Shown one piece after another: positions 20,915-21,188 of a DNA stretch of 21,188 nucleotides. The position numbers and the translations under genes were made by a program. The stretch lies in IMG/VR virus record IMGVR_UViG_3300046542_000033, positions 1 to 21,188 of that record, one strand, 5' to 3'. Every line of letters begins with the position of its first letter. The first letter of the stretch is position 1. Origin of the DNA: a virus. Below the pieces are notes generated by a model, which made no database searches, had not been told where the DNA came from, and saw only the letters and a list, made by a program, of their open reading frames with translations.

Positions 20915-21188
20915 ATGGCCCTCCGCATCTTCGACACCGACCCCGACGCCAAGCCCCGCAAGCGTGAGACCAAGTCGAACTACGAGCAGCCGGTGTTCCA
21001 GTTCCGATCCGGCATGCAGGTCTTCAACAAGCAGTCGCGACGCAACGACCCGGTGAGCCTGGCCAACTGGCGTGTCCTGACCGATGACCCGTCGGTGGCG
21101 CAGGGGATCGCAGAGCTGATGGGTGGCACTCCCGAGGAGCACAACCCGACCGCGAAGCTTCACCTTCACGTGCTCACGGACAGCCCCT
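20915..21188 (+). CDS. Partial gene, phiC31 gp3 / RDF-like family (tentative), 3' end outside window
   Basis: ATG 20915 opens a frame that runs without stop off the right edge (91 codons visible). The protein begins 'MALRIFDTDPDAKPRKRETKSNY', then 'PVFQFRSGMQVFNKQSRRNDPVSLANWRVLTDDPSVAQGIAELMGGTPEEHN'. The 'FRSG...SL..WRV.T.DP.VA..IAEL.GG.PE' pattern resembles, from memory, the actinophage group annotated as recombination-directionality-factor-like (phiC31 gp3). That group also occurs in phages where an excision role is unproven, so a DNA-metabolism role is an equally fair reading. The start has no strong ribosome-binding site; an in-frame GTG at 20816 would add 33 Arg/Pro-rich residues and is less likely. 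Confidence 0.65.
   Translation, partial: MALRIFDTDPDAKPRKRETKSNYEQPVFQFRSGMQVFNKQSRRNDPVSLANWRVLTDDPSVAQGIAELMGGTPEEHNPTAKLHLHVLTDSP

Noticed and set aside
1-21188. Insertion sequence, integrase or antiphage defence island
   Set aside because: I looked for transposase, integrase, restriction or toxin-antitoxin patterns on both strands and saw none; nearly all sequence is used by phage structural, lysis and DNA-metabolism genes.

Overview
The window is a contiguous piece of a tailed double-stranded DNA bacteriophage genome of siphovirus type. It holds the whole late (virion and lysis) block and the start of what looks like the replication or early block. All supported genes read rightward. 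High G+C, GTG/TTG starts, GTGA and ATGA stop-start overlaps, and the protein families (MuF-like protein with a Cys/His cluster, DUF3168 tail terminator, amidase plus peptidoglycan-binding lysin) point to an actinobacteriophage, most likely of Streptomyces or a relative. This is judged from protein style, not from a database search. No integrase, repressor or host gene is present, so free phage versus prophage and temperate versus lytic cannot be decided.

Layout: 1-4179 is DNA packaging and early head assembly (end of a probable small terminase, large terminase, portal, MuF-like protein). 4240-5796 is scaffold and major capsid. 5872-7717 is a 51-residue TTG-start protein and the head-tail connector series (adaptor, head closure, HK97 gp10-like, tail terminator). 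7721-14564 is the tail: major tail protein, the two tail assembly chaperones joined by a -1 ribosomal frameshift at GGGAAAA, tape measure, and a 1270-residue minor tail protein. 14573-16234 is a beta-helix tailspike. 16310-17569 is the lysis cassette (amidase endolysin and two small membrane proteins). 17624-18343 is a deoxynucleoside monophosphate kinase and a 57-residue orphan, closed by a strong terminator. 18398-19702 is a separate unit with its own candidate promoter, one gene with a Cys/His N-terminus and a terminator. From 19703 an A+T-richer gap leads to a RecB/Cas4-type PD-(D/E)XK nuclease and a partial gene that resembles the phiC31 gp3 (RDF-like) family.

Beyond the standard gene plan, two families of non-coding repeats stand out. 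The first is a 22-bp dyad, CAC-N3-CGAA-TT-TTCG-N3-GTG, found four times, each time in one of the few intergenic gaps (4194, 5815, 16236 on the reverse strand, 18398). The last copy lies 2 bp before a TTGACA promoter element. It looks like the operator or stoperator of a dimeric phage regulator. The second is CGGTAACCCACTCGCTAG, found three times directly behind stop codons; in two copies it is followed by a hairpin whose 3' arm contains the ribosome-binding site of the next gene, which suggests a start-associated translational control element.

Codon use is also notable: CTA leucine codons (very rare in Streptomyces) are common, while I found no in-frame TTA codon.
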